A stretch of 64,000 nt of DNA from JAKPBU01 sp964425695 (GCA_964425695.1 CAYRNF010000015.1:20676-84675), one strand, 5' to 3'. Positions 28,701-36,473 are shown, numbered from the stretch's first letter. Notes: generated by a model not told the origin, from the sequence alone. Numbers and translations are program-made.

Positions 28701-29102
28701 CTGGCGCGCGATGCCGATGGCGTCCTCGACCGGCATGGGGCCGCTGCGGTCGATGCGGCGGTCGAGCGGCTCGCCGTCCACGTAGTCCATGCTGATCAGC
28801 CAGTGGCCGTCGTGCTGGGCGAGGTCGTGGATGCGCACCACGTGCGGGTTCGACACCTGGCGCGCCAGCAGCAGTTCCTGGCGGAAGCGCTCGAGCAGGT
28901 CCTCGCGGTGGGCCAGTTCCGGACGCAGCAGTTTCAGCGCCACCGCCACGCCCAGCGCCTGGTCCCACGCGCGGTAGACCACGCCCATGCCGCCGATCCC
29001 CAGGATCGCGTCCACGCGATAGCGCCCGCCCAGCACGGTGCCGGGCGCGAAGTCGGCGCGGACCTGCAGGCCGGTCTGGGTGGCGTCGCTGCCGGCGCTC
29101 AA
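25764..29102 (-). CDS. membrane Ser/Thr protein kinase (PknB-like) with periplasmic/TPR C-terminus
   Basis: An 1112-residue eukaryotic-like kinase from a TTG start at 29102 that overlaps the upstream FHA gene stop (TTGA). Kinase domain at about 25-290: glycine loop GIGGMGVVYRAWD, catalytic Lys57 (VALKLL), HRD at 149-151 (VVHRDLKPANILLD), DFG at 169. One transmembrane helix at about 303-323 follows (WIGLAAVLVLAAGAAGFW). The roughly 790-residue remainder contains an FlgO/adenylate-cyclase-like region and then many TPR repeats (about 480-900), probably periplasmic. The start has no better in-frame alternative before the glycine loop. Tightly coupled to the FHA, histidine kinase and regulator genes. 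Confidence 0.93.
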   Translation of the reverse strand: MSAGSDATQTGLQVRADFAPGTVLGGRYRVDAILGIGGMGVVYRAWDQALGVAVALKLLRPELAHREDLLERFRQELLLARQVSNPHVVRIHDLAQHDGHWLISMDYVDGEPLDRRIDRSGPMPVEDAIGIARQVAHGLAAAHAKGVVHRDLKPANILLDAQGNAYISDFGVARSLASSGLSQAGLTGMGTVVGTPDYLSPEQARGEAVDARSDLYALGLILYEMLAGKLPFAGGTLVETMAQRMVRAPESIDTARPGLPRWLARLVDRLLRPQPAHRLQSAAEVVTAIDRRELARDLRPRRSAWIGLAAVLVLAAGAAGFWQWRMQSPAVQALAASAPLDRLLVLPLAGSGDAARDAALGAHLHLALASTPGFAIVDEDRSLHALRQVDPAGNGTPDAATLRREAAAQRIVQPRLVRQGAQWRLEADAIGADGQQGGALAGPPAADPAGALRAWLADPAVRQALGLPATPGALALPASTAALDAYGAGLLARRAGRLGEALRDFEAATQDEPDYAAAWLARSRVAQDMGAQEQAADAAIRGQNAAADAPQALRDRLAAQRALLEGDAPTAAALWRTRLQATPADTLAELELARALAAGGDFDGALQALQTLTRRDAGDPRAWFELGKLSILRGDARVAVDDYLTRALVGFKRGRDAYGEAETVNALGVGYGRLGQTDDAAEQYRKAIQMRRELGNQRGVATSLRNLANTLSLTGDFAGADAALKEARVLNVALGDQAGHAAVDNELGLLAEERGDYPAALAAFRSALRAWQQIGDAHGSAEALNNIGFAHYQLGNYGDAQVYWQQARDAYARLGDQTGEVRTRQNLGLLATARGRWADARQELTGSLRQSASRQMPEEAAVSRRNLAELDLLQGRLGSALQQAAQAEAAFRQRDDVRGRTDAALLRAEASLAAAAPDAAGQVLETLEDDLSRASLEQQAIASLLRSRVAAARGERRNAARALREARDAARRSGVRELQLRIALEEALDNASRIAALDAPTAALGHASLRLAWLRERMRTALQQGDAPAAMAAYREAGALLRGSEAPHMPVVHALGAQARRLAGDAAGADAAQARADQAHAAIRDALPESLRSGFDTARVVGAPVSGQAPAP

Positions 29103-30013
29103 GAGACGGCCTCGCCGTGGGCGTCGACGATCGCATTCCAGTCCAGCGCGGGCGCGCCGTCGCCGGCGGCGTGCGAGGCCAGCAGGTCGCTGGTGCGCCG
29201 GGCTGCGATCCACAACGCCGCGCGTTCGGCGAAGGCTTCCAGCAGTTCCTGGTCCAAGGTGGTGATCGGCGCGCCGACGTGGCTGCGGTCGGCGTAGATG
29301 GCGCCCAGCGTGGTTTCGCCATCCAGCAGCGGCAGGCAGACCAGCGCGCTCAGGTTGGAGGCCACCACCGATGCGCGCCCGGACAGCCAGGCGTCGCCGG
29401 GAATGTCGTTGACCACCACGCTGCCGCGCGTGCGCAGCGCCCGGCGCACCGCACCGACGCTGCCGGAAAACTCGCGCGTGGCCAGCTGCGCGGCGTCCAT
29501 CGCCAGGCTGGCGCGCACCACGAAGCCGGCGCCGTCCTCCTGCGCCAGCAGTACGAACCCGCGCTGGCACTGGGCCAGCTCCAGCACGCCGCGCAGGCTG
29601 GCGTTGAGCAGCTCGCCGAGCTTGCGCACCCCGTCGATGCGGGCGGTGTGCGCGGTGGCCGCGGCGCGGCGCGCGCGGCGCGCGGCTTCGGCCAGTGCGG
29701 CCTGGGAATCGTCGATCAGAGCGAACTCGCAGTACACGTCGCCGAAGCGCAGCCAGGCTTGGGCCTTGAGCGCGCGTGCATCGAGCCCCCACAGCCGCTC
29801 GCCGTCCACGAAGGTGCCGTTCTTGCTGCCCTGGTCCTGCAGGCACCAGGTGCCGGTGCGCTGGCGCAGTTCGGCGTGCGCGCGCGAGACGCTGGGATGG
29901 TCGATCTTCAAGCCGCTGTCGTCGGCGCGGCCGATGCGCAGGACTTCGCCGGGCGTGATCGCACGGACGATGGCGGCGCGATCCGGTGGGCGTACGGTCA
30001 GGCAGGCCTGCAT
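29099..30013 (-). CDS. FHA and GAF domain signalling protein
   Basis: A 304-residue cytoplasmic protein. The FHA domain (about 20-95) has the phosphothreonine-binding residues in LRIGRADDSGLKIDHPSVSR (Gly-Arg, Ser), RAHAEL and SKNGTFVDG. A GAF domain (about 125-280) includes VCLPLLDGETTLGAIYAD. FHA domains read Ser/Thr kinase products, so it is a plausible partner of the kinase encoded directly downstream; the two genes overlap by four bases. It is first in the four-gene operon. A TAAGAT element lies about 14 bp upstream of the ATG, so the leader may be very short. Confidence 0.93.
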   Translation of the reverse strand: MQACLTVRPPDRAAIVRAITPGEVLRIGRADDSGLKIDHPSVSRAHAELRQRTGTWCLQDQGSKNGTFVDGERLWGLDARALKAQAWLRFGDVYCEFALIDDSQAALAEAARRARRAAATAHTARIDGVRKLGELLNASLRGVLELAQCQRGFVLLAQEDGAGFVVRASLAMDAAQLATREFSGSVGAVRRALRTRGSVVVNDIPGDAWLSGRASVVASNLSALVCLPLLDGETTLGAIYADRSHVGAPITTLDQELLEAFAERAALWIAARRTSDLLASHAAGDGAPALDWNAIVDAHGEAVS

Positions 30014-30111
30014 GGATCCATCTTAGACCCGAATCCGCGCCTTCCACGCGCCCACGGCACGCGCCTCACGGCACGACGGCGGGCGGACCGGAGCCGCCCG
30101 GGACGCGTCGG

Positions 30112-30945
30112 CTACTGTCCGAAGTCGCGCAAGCGCTCGATGCTGAACTTCAAGGTCGCCGCGCCGGCGATCAGGTCGCCCGCCTGGTTGTCCGCGTTGC
30201 GCGTGGCGCGCCACTGGTCCAGCAGGCCCTGCCCGGCGCGCGCGTAAGCGCGCTGGGTGACCAGGTCCACCGAATACAGCGCGGCCGCGTAGTCCGCGGC
30301 GGCGACGGCCGCCTCGGCATCGTCCAGGTACTGGGTGAAATACGGGCGCTCGGCGCCGGGCAGCGTGGACACGCGGGTGCGCAGCGCGGCGATCTTCTCG
30401 GCGATCACGCTGCCGGTGGGCCGCAGGTCCAGCAGCACCAGGAACTGCGAAAAGCCGCCGGTGGTGCCGCGCGCCCGCACGCTGCCCTGCGCGATCTCGT
30501 CGCTGATGTCCTTGAACGCGCCGCCCAGCGGCGCCTTGAACAGGCGGTACGAGGTCCCCGGCGTGTACACCAGCGCATGGGTGTGGATCTCGGCGCGCAC
30601 GGTGCGGAAACGCAGTCCGCCATGGGTGGGCGGCTCGATGGTGAGCAGCAGCGGGAATGCGCCGTCGAGCTGCTGCAGCTGCGTGTTCGACAGCCGCGCC
30701 AACAGCGCCGGATCGGTCACCGACACCAGCCGCGCGCTCAGCCCCAGGCTGGCGGCGCTCAGGCCGGACACCTCGTCGAACGCCAGGGTCACATCCGCCA
30801 GCGGGTTGGCCGGATTGCCGATCACCGCCGTGGCGGTGCCGCCGGAGACGTTGACCTGCACGGGAAGCGCCTGCGCGCCGGCGACGCCGGACAGCGTGCA
30901 CGCCCACAGCGCGAACGCGCCTGCGAGAGCGAAGAGCCTGTTCAT
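30112..30945 (-). CDS. exported protein of unknown function
   Basis: A 277-residue protein with a signal peptide (MNRLFALAGAFALWACTLSG, cleavage near AGAQ, about residue 24). The ATG at 30945 has AGGAGA nine bases upstream. The mature part is beta-rich in its first 170 residues (VQVNVSGGTATAVIGNPANP, LLLTIEPPTHGGLRF) and helical toward the C-terminus. I do not recognise the family. It lies 98 bp upstream of the FHA gene in the same direction and divergent from the protease, so it may belong to the same regulatory unit. Confidence 0.85.
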   Translation of the reverse strand: MNRLFALAGAFALWACTLSGVAGAQALPVQVNVSGGTATAVIGNPANPLADVTLAFDEVSGLSAASLGLSARLVSVTDPALLARLSNTQLQQLDGAFPLLLTIEPPTHGGLRFRTVRAEIHTHALVYTPGTSYRLFKAPLGGAFKDISDEIAQGSVRARGTTGGFSQFLVLLDLRPTGSVIAEKIAALRTRVSTLPGAERPYFTQYLDDAEAAVAAADYAAALYSVDLVTQRAYARAGQGLLDQWRATRNADNQAGDLIAGAATLKFSIERLRDFGQ

Positions 30946-31436
30946 GCCAATCTCCTGAAGCCCGCGGCCCCTGCGCTTCCAGCGCCATCCCGCGGAACCC
31001 GATCGCGCCGGCGTGGTGCCAATGCCGGCCGCATCGCGCCGCCGGTGCCGGGAGGCGCCTGGAAACCCTAACCGAACCGCGTGTGAGCTGTCTGTAGGGG
31101 AAATTCCCCACGGTCGTGAAGGATTCTCCGGATATCGGGCGACCTGGACGCCCGCGACCATCGGCCGTGCCTGACCACGGCCGGTGCCCCTCGTGCCCAG
31201 GCAGGCGCAGCACAGCCTGGACGTGCTCGGCGGGGGCACTCCTCTCCCGCCACCGCGCCAACGGACGGCGCCCGCGGCGACGCAGCGCAGGGACGCGCTG
31301 CGCCGCATTCCCGGGCCGCTGGGTGTTTTCCCCCCACGCGACATGAAGGCGATCCCCGATGCGGGCGGGCGCGGCGGCGCCACACGATGCAGACGTCGCC
31401 CGCCGCCGGCGGGCCGCCCACCTGGAGAGAGCCGCC
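30946..31436. promoter_or_regulatory. 491-bp divergent intergenic region with GGGGAA-A-TTCCCC palindrome
   Basis: Non-coding DNA between the divergent secreted-protein and protease genes. The interrupted palindrome GGGGAA-A-TTCCCC lies at 31097-31109, in a locally AT-richer patch (31085-31135) that also holds TGTGAGC at 31082. Bases 31140-31430 are GC-rich and featureless except for the ribosome site before 31437. Confidence 0.6.
31097..31109. promoter_or_regulatory. interrupted palindrome, candidate operator
   Basis: GGGGAA, central A, TTCCCC: six perfectly paired bases per arm. It lies about 150 bp from one divergent gene start and 330 bp from the other. A shorter version of the same core occurs at 9003-9012. 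Confidence 0.4.
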
Positions 31437-33953
31437 ATGCCTGCCCTTCGTCTTCCTTCCGCCCGCCACCGCGCCATCCGCATCTCCGCCCTGGCCGCCG
31501 GCCTGCTGTGCAGCGGCGTGGCCCTGGCCGACGCGCACCTGGACCCGCAGCTGGTCTCGCGCCTGGCCGCGGCCGCACCCACGGACGAACTGCAGGTGGT
31601 GGTGAGCTACAAGCAGTCGGTGCCGGTATCCGCCGCGCAGGTCGCCGCGCTGCGCGCGCTGGGCATCGACAAGGGCGTGACCATGCGCACCCTGCCCATC
31701 GCCGGTGCGGTGGCGACGCGCGCCGAGATCCAGGCCCTGGCCCAGCGCGACGACGTGGCCTCGATCTACTGGAACGCGCCGCTGCGCTACTTCAACAAGG
31801 AGCAGCGCGAGATCTCCGGCGCCGCGCGCACCGTGAACAACCCGGGCGACTTCAAGCGCGCGATCCCCTACAGCGGCGCCGGCGTGACCGTGATGGTCAA
31901 CGATTCGGGCATCGACGCCACGCACGAGGACCTGAAGTTCGGCGAGCACGTGGTGCAGAACGTGCTGGCGCCGCAGAACATCCTGGCGTCGATCGCCGCC
32001 GACAGCGCGCCGGGCATCGTGCCGATGACCTACCTGGAAGGCCAGCTCAACACCGACCTGGGCTCCGGCCACGGCACCCACTGCGCCGGCAGCGTCGGCG
32101 GCACCGGCGAGCGTTCCAACGGCCTGTACCGCGGCGCGGCGCCGGGCGCGGACATCGTGGGCTACGGTTCGGGCGGCGTGCTGCTGATCCTGGACGCGGT
32201 GGGCGGCCTGGACTACGCGGCCACCAACCAGTTCAGCTTCAACAGCGCGATCCGCGTGACCAGCAACTCCTGGGGCAGCAGCGGCAAGTTCGACCCGCTC
32301 AACCCGGTCAACATCTCCACCTACGAGCTGTACAAGCGCGGCATCGTGTCGGTCTTCGCCGCCGGCAACGACGGCCCCGGCGAGGACACGCACAATCCGT
32401 ACGCGCAGGCGCCGTGGGTGATCTCGGTGGGCGCCGGCGAGAAGGACGGCGTGCTGACCAGCTTCTCCTCGCGCGGCAAGCGCGGCGAGAGCGGCACCTT
32501 CACGATGCCCGACGGCGTGCAGTGGACCTACTTCAACGAGCCCACCATCGTCGCCACCGGCGTCAACATCATCTCCACGCGCACCGTGACCGGCGCGCTG
32601 CCGCCGCTGTCGGCCGAACTGGACGCGGCGACGATCGCCCCGGCGCACCTGCCCTTCTACACCAACAGCAGCGGCACCTCGATGGCCACCCCGCACGTGG
32701 CCGGCGTGGTCGCGCTGATGCTGGAAGCCAACCCGCACCTCACCCCGGCGCAGGTCAAGGACATCCTGGAGCGCACCGCCACCAACATGACCGGCCGCCT
32801 GAGCTGGGAGGCCGGTGCCGGCCACCTCAACGCCTACGCGGCCACGGCCGAAGCCGCCAACGTGCGCAAGGACTGGGGCCGCACGGTCAATGTCCTGCGC
32901 GAGTTCAACGCCAATGCCATCGTCACCCCCGGCGGCGCGCCGCTGCCGTTCACGCTGGACTTCGCACCGGTCGGCACGCTGCAGGACTTCACCTTCGAAG
33001 TCGGCGCCGACGTGGCCTACGTGCAGGCGCGCGCCACGATCGGCGAGAACACGCTGGCGATCTCGCTGATCGATCCGGACGGCAACCGCTACGGCTCGGC
33101 GATCGCGCTACCGGTGCTGGGCGACACCGTCACCACGGGCGCGCCCGGCAAGCCGGGCACCTGGCGGGTGCAGGTGCGCGGCATCGGCTCGCTGTCCGGC
33201 AACGACCTGGATCCGCTCAACGTCACCAACGGCTACGGCCTGCCGGGCACGGTCGAAGGCGAGGTGAGCTTCCTGCGCAGCGGCGGATATGCCGGCCTGC
33301 GCGACGTGTCCAGCCACCCCGCCCGTTCGGCCATCGAATACGCGGTGGCGCAGCGCCTGGTGGACGGCTACGCCGACGGCACGTTCCGCCCGGACCAGGC
33401 GCTCAGGCGCAGCGAGCTGGCGCAGTACCTGGTGATGGGCGGCAGCGTGCGCCAGTCCCTGCCCTTCAGCGGCGTGGCGTCGTTCACCGACCTCACCCGG
33501 TCCAGCGCCTACTACCCCTACGCCGAGGCCGTCATCGCCAAGGGCGCACCGCTGCCGGACCTGGGGCAGGACGATGCCGGGGTGATGGGCCTGCTCAACG
33601 GCCAGTTCCGTCCCAACGACAGCGTGACCCGCGTGTCGCTGGCGTACTCGATGGTGCAGGCGCTGGGCCTGCAGGCGCAGGCGACATCGTTCAGCGGCCC
33701 GCTGACGGTGTTCTTCGACGGCCGACGCATCCCGATCGAAGACGCAGCGTCCATCGCGGCGCCGCTGCGCGGCTACGTGCAGCAGGCCCTGGATCGCGGC
33801 GTGATCAATGCCCGCTTCACCGTCACCCAGGGGCCGTTCGACCTGCAGCCCACGCTGCGCGCGTACTTCGACCCGGCCGCGCCGGTGACCCGCGCCGCGT
33901 ACGCGGTCGCCGCCGGGCGCTTCGATACCGCGTACCGCAGCGTCGAAGATTGA
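31437..33953 (+). CDS. secreted subtilisin-like (S8) serine protease with three C-terminal SLH-like repeats
   Basis: An 838-residue exported protease. Signal peptide with cleavage near VALADA (about 32). Inhibitor/propeptide-like region about 45-120. Catalytic domain about 140-470: Asp156 in VMVNDSGID, His212 in GHGTHCAG, oxyanion Asn311 in AAGND, Ser415 in SGTSMATPH. A beta-sandwich region (480-615) is followed by three S-layer-homology-like units: about 622-668 (AVAQRLVDGYADGTFRPDQ), about 685-750 (LLNGQFRPNDSVTR) and about 775-830 (FDPAAPVTRAAYAVAAG). The ATG at 31437 has GGAGAG nine bases upstream. Known: subtilases are broad extracellular proteases. Inferred: the SLH units anchor it to a surface polymer. 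A strong terminator follows. Confidence 0.95.
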   Translation: MPALRLPSARHRAIRISALAAGLLCSGVALADAHLDPQLVSRLAAAAPTDELQVVVSYKQSVPVSAAQVAALRALGIDKGVTMRTLPIAGAVATRAEIQALAQRDDVASIYWNAPLRYFNKEQREISGAARTVNNPGDFKRAIPYSGAGVTVMVNDSGIDATHEDLKFGEHVVQNVLAPQNILASIAADSAPGIVPMTYLEGQLNTDLGSGHGTHCAGSVGGTGERSNGLYRGAAPGADIVGYGSGGVLLILDAVGGLDYAATNQFSFNSAIRVTSNSWGSSGKFDPLNPVNISTYELYKRGIVSVFAAGNDGPGEDTHNPYAQAPWVISVGAGEKDGVLTSFSSRGKRGESGTFTMPDGVQWTYFNEPTIVATGVNIISTRTVTGALPPLSAELDAATIAPAHLPFYTNSSGTSMATPHVAGVVALMLEANPHLTPAQVKDILERTATNMTGRLSWEAGAGHLNAYAATAEAANVRKDWGRTVNVLREFNANAIVTPGGAPLPFTLDFAPVGTLQDFTFEVGADVAYVQARATIGENTLAISLIDPDGNRYGSAIALPVLGDTVTTGAPGKPGTWRVQVRGIGSLSGNDLDPLNVTNGYGLPGTVEGEVSFLRSGGYAGLRDVSSHPARSAIEYAVAQRLVDGYADGTFRPDQALRRSELAQYLVMGGSVRQSLPFSGVASFTDLTRSSAYYPYAEAVIAKGAPLPDLGQDDAGVMGLLNGQFRPNDSVTRVSLAYSMVQALGLQAQATSFSGPLTVFFDGRRIPIEDAASIAAPLRGYVQQALDRGVINARFTVTQGPFDLQPTLRAYFDPAAPVTRAAYAVAAGRFDTAYRSVED

Positions 33954-33970
33954 CCTGTCGCCAACCAGAA

Positions 33971-33996
33971 AGGCCCGGCTTACGCCGGGCCTTTTT
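33971..33996 (+). terminator. intrinsic terminator after the protease gene
   Basis: Perfect 9-bp stem AGGCCCGGC (33971-33979) / GCCGGGCCT (33984-33992) with TTAC loop and a T run through 33996. It is preceded by AAA, so it could work in both directions. Confidence 0.93.
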
Positions 33997-34007
33997 GCTA
34001 TGCGCTT

Positions 34008-34160
34008 GTAGGAGGGGCTTCGGCCGCGAGCTTTCCGCGTGACGTGACCCTGCGCGAAGACCTCGCGGCCGAAGCCGCTCCTACATCCGTGGAGGCGGTT
34101 TCGGTTGCGAATGCTGTTGCAGCGCACTCGCGAAGAGCTCGCGGCTGACGCCGCTCCTAC
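34008..34160. repeat. three REP-like copies of a GTAGGAGNGGC...GCCGCGAG element
   Basis: Copies at 34008-34030 (forward), 34062-34084 (inverted) and 34138-34160 (inverted, diverged). The first two form a long inverted pair. The type (ending GCCGCTCCTAC) is common between genes in Xanthomonadaceae and pseudomonads. The third copy supplies the stop codon of the acetyltransferase gene. Confidence 0.85.
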
Positions 34161-34720
34161 AAGCCGGCGGCGGCGCGGCGGCGGTACATGAACTCGCGGT
34201 CGCGCTGTTCGCCCACCGGGAACTCGTATTCGCCGACGAACTCGAACCCGTGGCGTGCGTAGAAGCGCTGCGCGCCGAAGTTCTCCGACCACACGCTGAT
34301 CCACAGCGTGCGCGGGCCGTCGCGTTCGAGCCAGCGCAGGGCCTGGTCCAGCAGCGCGCCGCCCACGCCGCCGTTGTGCTCGCCCGCCAGCAGGTACAGG
34401 CGCTTCAACTCGCCGTCGTCCGCGCCGACCTCCGCGTGCGGCAACCGGCACGGGCCGGCCTGTGCATACCCGATGGCACGGCCATCGCGCTCGGCGATCC
34501 ACAGCGCGCACGCCGGGTCCGACAGCGTCTTCGCATATGCCGCCTCGCCGTGGCTTTCGTCCAGGAAAGCCTGCAGGTCCTGCGGCCGGTACAGGTGTCC
34601 GAACGTCTCGACGAAGGTCTGCGCGCCCAGTCGCGACAGCGCCGGCGCATCGGCAAGGGTTGCGCGCCGGATGGCGGGCGCAACGGGGGCAGCGGGCATC
34701 GCGGTCGCTCCGGTCGGCAA
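34157..34720 (-). CDS. GNAT-family N-acetyltransferase
   Basis: A 187-residue acetyltransferase. The GNAT fold is shown by IRRATLADAPALSRLGAQTF at about 17, the core strand LKRLYLLAGEHNGGVGGALL (acetyl-CoA pyrophosphate loop, Q/RxxGxG/A-like HNGGVG) near 110, and the terminal NFGAQRFYARHGFEFVGEYEF. Substrate unknown. The first 15 residues are Ala/Pro-rich; ATGs at 34720 and 34699 are both possible. The stop lies inside a REP-like repeat, so the C-terminus may have been altered by it. Divergent from the amylase gene. Confidence 0.88.
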   Translation of the reverse strand: MPTGATAMPAAPVAPAIRRATLADAPALSRLGAQTFVETFGHLYRPQDLQAFLDESHGEAAYAKTLSDPACALWIAERDGRAIGYAQAGPCRLPHAEVGADDGELKRLYLLAGEHNGGVGGALLDQALRWLERDGPRTLWISVWSENFGAQRFYARHGFEFVGEYEFPVGEQRDREFMYRRRAAAGL

Positions 34721-34970
34721 AACGCGATTCTACAAACCGCGACTGCGTCACTGTCCGCATGCACGCGGCGCATGCGTTCCGCGCCGCGTGGGTTGAATAC
34801 GTATGCACGCGGCCGTGTTGCAGCGCGACGCGCGCCTAGGATCGGTCCTGCGTGCACACCGGACGTGCGTTGCCCTGCCGGCCCGCCGGCGTTCCTTCGC
34901 ATCGTCCGCCGCACCGCCTCGTGCGGTGCCGCCGTGCTCGCGCCCTGTCCATGCCAAGGAGCTTCGACCC

Positions 34971-36401
34971 ATGTCTTCGCGCAACCCGCTAGGCGCCGCC
35001 CCCCGGCGCATCCCCCGCTGGCGCCTGCGTGCCGCGACGCTGCTCGCGGCCGCCGCGTTCGCCGGCAGTGCGCAGGCGGACGCGATCCTGCACGCCTTCA
35101 ACTGGCCCTACGCCACGGTGGAAGCGCGCGCCGCGCAGATCCAGGCCGCGGGCTTCCGCATGGTGATGGTGGCGCCCGCCTACCGCTCCGCCGGCAGCGC
35201 CTGGTGGGCGCGCTACCAGCCGCAGGACTACCGCGTGATCGAGCATCCGCTGGGCGACACCAACAGCTTCGCCAGCATGGTCGCCGCGCTGCAGGCGCGC
35301 GGCATCCGCGTGTACGCGGACGTGGTGCTCAACCACATGGCCAACGAGGCGGCACAGCGGCCGGACCTCAACTATCCCGGCCAATCCGTGCTCAATGTCT
35401 ACGCAGGAAACCCGACGCGCTACGGCCAGCTGCGCCTGTTCGGCAACCTGTCCTCCAACTTCCTCAGCGCGACCGACTTCGGCCCGGCGCAGTGCATCTC
35501 CAACTACAACGACGTGTACCAGGTGCAGAACTGGCGCCTGTGCGGCGGCGGCGGCGACCCGGGCCTGCCGGACCTGGTCGCCAACGACTACGTGGTGGGC
35601 CAGCAGCAGGCCTACCTGCGCGCGCTCAAAGGCCTCGGGGTCAAAGGTTTCCGGATCGATGCGGCCAAGCACATGCCGCTGGGCCACATGAACCGCGTGC
35701 TCACTGCGGACATCAAGAGCGGCATGCACGTCTTCGGCGAGATCATCACCGGCGGCGGCGCGGGCAGCGGCGACTACGACAACTTCCTGGTGCCGTACCT
35801 CAACGGTACCGACCACGCCGCCTACGACTTCCCGCTGTTCAACACGCTGCGCGGCGCGCTGGGCTTCGGCGGCAGCATGCGTGCGCTGGACAACCCGGCC
35901 GGCTCCGGGCAGGCGCTGGCCGGAGCGCGCGCGGTCACCTTCGCGGTGACGCACGACATCCCCAACAACGCAGGCTTCCGGTACGCGATCCTGGATCCGG
36001 TGGACGAAACCCTCGCCTACGCCTACCTGTTCGGCCGCGACGGCGGCACGCCCATGGTGTATTCGGACAACAACGAAAGCGGCGACAACCGCTGGGTCAA
36101 TGCCTACAACCGCGCCGACCTCAAGCGCATGATCGGGTTCCACAACGCCGCACAGGGCACCGGCATGGCGCTGCTGGCCAGCGGCGACTGCTACACGCTG
36201 TTCCGCCGCGGTGACCTGGGGATCGTGGGCATCAACAAGTGCGGCTCGCCGGTCAACGTCACCGTGAACATGAGCGGCAGCGTGACCCGCTGGTATACCA
36301 ACTACGTGGACGCGCTGGGTTCGGGCAGCACGGTCAACATCCAGACCGCCAACTACACGTTCAACCTGCCGGCGCGCACGGCGCGCATGTGGAAGCGCTA
36401 G
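34971..36401 (+). CDS. secreted alpha-amylase (GH13)
   Basis: A 476-residue exported glycosidase that hydrolyses alpha-1,4 glucans. Signal peptide cleaves near AQADA (about 37). GH13 conserved regions: VYADVVLNH at 114-122, GFRIDAAKH at 226-234 with nucleophile Asp230, acid/base Glu257 in FGEIIT, and HD at 328-329 in AVTHDIPNN. A C-terminal beta domain ends in RMWKR. The ATG at 34971 has AGGAG nine bases upstream; a longer open frame back to 34803 lacks a signal sequence at its start. Secreted, so likely nutritional. It stands alone, divergent from the acetyltransferase. Confidence 0.95.
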   Translation: MSSRNPLGAAPRRIPRWRLRAATLLAAAAFAGSAQADAILHAFNWPYATVEARAAQIQAAGFRMVMVAPAYRSAGSAWWARYQPQDYRVIEHPLGDTNSFASMVAALQARGIRVYADVVLNHMANEAAQRPDLNYPGQSVLNVYAGNPTRYGQLRLFGNLSSNFLSATDFGPAQCISNYNDVYQVQNWRLCGGGGDPGLPDLVANDYVVGQQQAYLRALKGLGVKGFRIDAAKHMPLGHMNRVLTADIKSGMHVFGEIITGGGAGSGDYDNFLVPYLNGTDHAAYDFPLFNTLRGALGFGGSMRALDNPAGSGQALAGARAVTFAVTHDIPNNAGFRYAILDPVDETLAYAYLFGRDGGTPMVYSDNNESGDNRWVNAYNRADLKRMIGFHNAAQGTGMALLASGDCYTLFRRGDLGIVGINKCGSPVNVTVNMSGSVTRWYTNYVDALGSGSTVNIQTANYTFNLPARTARMWKR

Positions 36402-36414
36402 GCCGCGCCTGGCA

Positions 36415-36473
36415 GGTCCGGGCTGGCCCGGACCCGCACCACGGAAGATCGACCGGTCCGGAAACTCCGGACC
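36415..36473. terminator. two GGTCCGG-type hairpins between convergent genes
   Basis: GGTCCGGGC (36415-36423) pairs with GCCCGGACC (36426-36434), and GGTCCGG (36455-36461) pairs with CCGGACC (36467-36473). They lie between the amylase and aspS, which converge, and the second reaches the aspS stop codon. They may stop both transcripts or be a REP-like element; no T run is visible. Confidence 0.55.

Noticed and set aside
29103..30047. N-terminal extension of the Ser/Thr kinase frame
   Set aside because: It is out of frame with, and lies entirely over, the FHA-GAF gene, whose motifs are clear.
34818..34842. TTGCAG and TAGGAT as an amylase promoter
   Set aside because: The spacing is only 13 bases, too short for a normal sigma-70 promoter.
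34803..34970. Longer amylase start
   Set aside because: Lacks a ribosome site and buries the signal peptide 56 residues inside the protein.
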